The notes under the pieces are model-generated. The model was not told where the DNA came from. It worked only from the letters and a program-made list of their open reading frames with translations, and did no database searches. This document shows, piece by piece, positions 62,242-64,000 of a stretch of 64,000 bases of DNA (positions within the stretch are counted from its first letter, which is position 1; each line of letters begins with the position of its first letter). The position numbers and the translations under genes were made by a program. This stretch comes from Sycobia sp. Sy_11 (taxonomy: Eukaryota > Arthropoda > Insecta > Hymenoptera > Epichrysomallidae), in assembly GCA_018907035.1 (NCBI GenBank), contig JACCIC010000123.1:1178001-1242000 (forward strand), written 5' to 3'.

Positions 62242-63354
62242 CAAACAATATCATCCACTTGGCGGACAGCAGTCACACGGCTGTCGGTCAAGTAGTCACG
62301 CAAGAATTCACAAGTCTCGCGGCTTCCCGCAGATTCGTCGAAAGAGACTTCGAGCAAGCTCCGTGAGTATGCAAGCGCGTGCGCTTGTATGTGTGTGTGT
62401 GTGTGTGCGCGCGCACGTGCGCAATGAGCACGAGCGCCGGCGGCTTAAATGGGGCGCGCAAAAAGGAGGATAACAAGAAAGTCGCTCTCCCCAAATGAAC
62501 ATAACACTTAAAGGGAGCAGTCTCGTGAGGTCCGCGGCGCTGCTGGAGCTACCTCTCCCGAAATATGGGCGGTCCGTTACCGCGCGGACGGCTTGAAATT
62601 CGTGGCACGAACCGGACATTAGCTCTCCTCGCTCCTCTACCTGCGCGTCACAACCTCCACCGCGAATTTTTCCGAGAAGATTATTCCAACCCTAAGGGCA
62701 AGGGCTTTCTCGGCATCGGATGCGACGACGGCGTTGATCCGTGGACGTTTTCGCGGTTCCCCGCTACGCTGCGCGCGAGCGGCAGCGAGCGGGCGATGAG
62801 CGTCGCTGCGGTGGCGGGGTGGAGGTGAAAATGCACGTGGGCCGCGTTCCCCGGGACCAGTCTCCTCGTTTGCATATAAAATTATTCAAATGAGGAGCCT
62901 AGTCGGAATTCTTTCGCCAGGGGGATCGCCAGCGATTCCGAGAGGAGCTTGAGCAAGAGGGACGCTCTCACTCTCTCTCTCTTTCTTTTTTTATATGCCT
63001 TCGAATTTTACGCGAACAATATCCCACTCCCGTGGCTGCGGTCGTGCGGGCGATGTATAATATATTCTCTGGAGTTTTCGCTTGTCCCAAAGCTAGCCCG
63101 AGATGTCCGAACGATCTTTGCCTTGATCTCCGGGCTCCCATCAACATTTCTAATGGGCTCTCTAAGCGTCTTTAATTGTCTGGGCGAGCCGCAATAGGTG
63201 GCTGCTGCTCCCGCTGCTGAGCAATACGAGGCGCAATTCGTTATGGCCGCACTGGCCTCATTGTCTTTTGTCATTCTTGTCCCACTCTATGCTTTTATGC
63301 ATTTTCCTATACATATATGGCGCGCGCGCACGCACACACACACACACACGCACA

Positions 63355-63440
<86 letters not shown>

Positions 63441-64000
63441 CTCCTTCCATTTTGTACGACTCGAATAGAAATTGGCACGCCTGACCTCGGCTCGCGCCGT
63501 AGATTATGAGGTTTTATTGCCTTCTAAAATTTGTCGCCGAGCATATATTAAACTTTATTAGTGGTTAAGCATCGGACAAGAAACTTGGCCGAAACAAAAT
63601 TCATGTGCATATTTTATCTCTGATTTCCTGCGATGGGAAAAAGTTACTTCTATACCCATTCTATACACAACATCACGACTGAAGTCCATAGAATTTCAAA
63701 TGTAGTGTACAATATAAAAATTTTATATGGATAATAAAAAAGATGCTTTTAAATTTTGAGAAGTATTATTTTATCTATACCATATATCCTTTCTCTTTTA
63801 TATTAAAAAAAACTAATTGCCGTATGGACTCTCCGCAAATTCTATATAGAGTTCACTCGGATAATCTTTAGCGTCCATTGTAGTTTTCGAATATTTAAAT
63901 TGATGCCGTAATAATACTCTATATTCGGATAGTATTGTCTTTTATTTAATTTTATCTTAGTAGAGATATGCGAACGAAAAGGATGTAAAATGTTCTTTTT
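62239..64000. other. GC-rich region, no supported gene
   Basis: CpG-rich from 62260 to about 63500, then AT-rich. Short overlapping frames on both strands include 87-103-codon ones without domains. (GT)n lies at 62389-62408. No exon could be supported. Confidence 0.5.
63322..63433. repeat. (GC)n/(AC)n/(GA)n compound microsatellite
   Basis: GCGCGCGC runs into about 35 AC/GC units and then about 16 GA units. The frames across it on both strands are repeat artefacts. Confidence 0.95.

Noticed and set aside
63198..63509. A His/Thr-repeat protein
   Set aside because: Translation of the (AC)n/(GA)n compound microsatellite.

Overview
The window is animal nuclear DNA dominated by transposable elements. 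The combination of an R1-clade retrotransposon sitting inside an (AC)n microsatellite, Jockey-like and I-like retrotransposons, a BEL/Pao LTR element, three different mariners and Helitrons with a CTAG end points to an arthropod, most likely an insect. Alternation of AT-rich sequence with CpG-containing GC-rich islands would suit a hymenopteran such as an ant, but that is inference. No host protein-coding gene could be supported, and almost every recognisable coding stretch is transposon-derived and broken. || Layout. 1-3.4 kb: unique sequence. 3.46-8.34 kb: decayed I-like LINE on the + strand, with a 37-bp tRNA-half-like retroposon in its 3' UTR flanked by perfect 13-bp duplications. 9.4-13.1 kb: Helitron A, holding a 5'-truncated R1-clade LINE flanked on both sides by (AC)n. 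13.2-19.9 kb: AT-rich spacer, a GC-rich island and a Helitron 3' fragment. 19.9-24.1 kb: Jockey-like LINE on the - strand with a 15-bp target-site duplication. 24.1-28.2 kb: GC-rich, no gene. 28.9-29.4 kb: LINE 3' end. 30.3-32.4 kb: Helitron B with a solo LTR. 32.6-36.1 kb: GC-rich islands and AT spacer. 36.5 kb: tRNA-derived SINE. 37.0-45.1 kb: BEL/Pao element interrupted by a 1.3-kb solo LTR of another family. 45.2-47.1 kb: Helitron C. 47.1-49.5 kb: GC-rich. 49.5-58.2 kb: three mariners of different lineages, separated by unique DNA. 58.8-62.0 kb: very old CR1-like LINE on the - strand. 62.2-64 kb: GC-rich with compound microsatellites. || How the parts relate. The elements are nested (LINE in Helitron, LTR in BEL, LTR in Helitron, tRNA half in LINE), which gives relative ages. 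The most unusual features are the tRNA-half retroposon at 8.13 kb, the microsatellite-targeted R1 element at 9.7-12.0 kb, and an exact 60-bp minisatellite carried inside all three long Helitrons with the same order of unit variants. All transposase, reverse transcriptase and integrase frames carry stops, frameshifts or lost catalytic residues, so none is expected to be active. The best preserved is the R1-clade frame, with one in-frame stop in about 2.1 kb.
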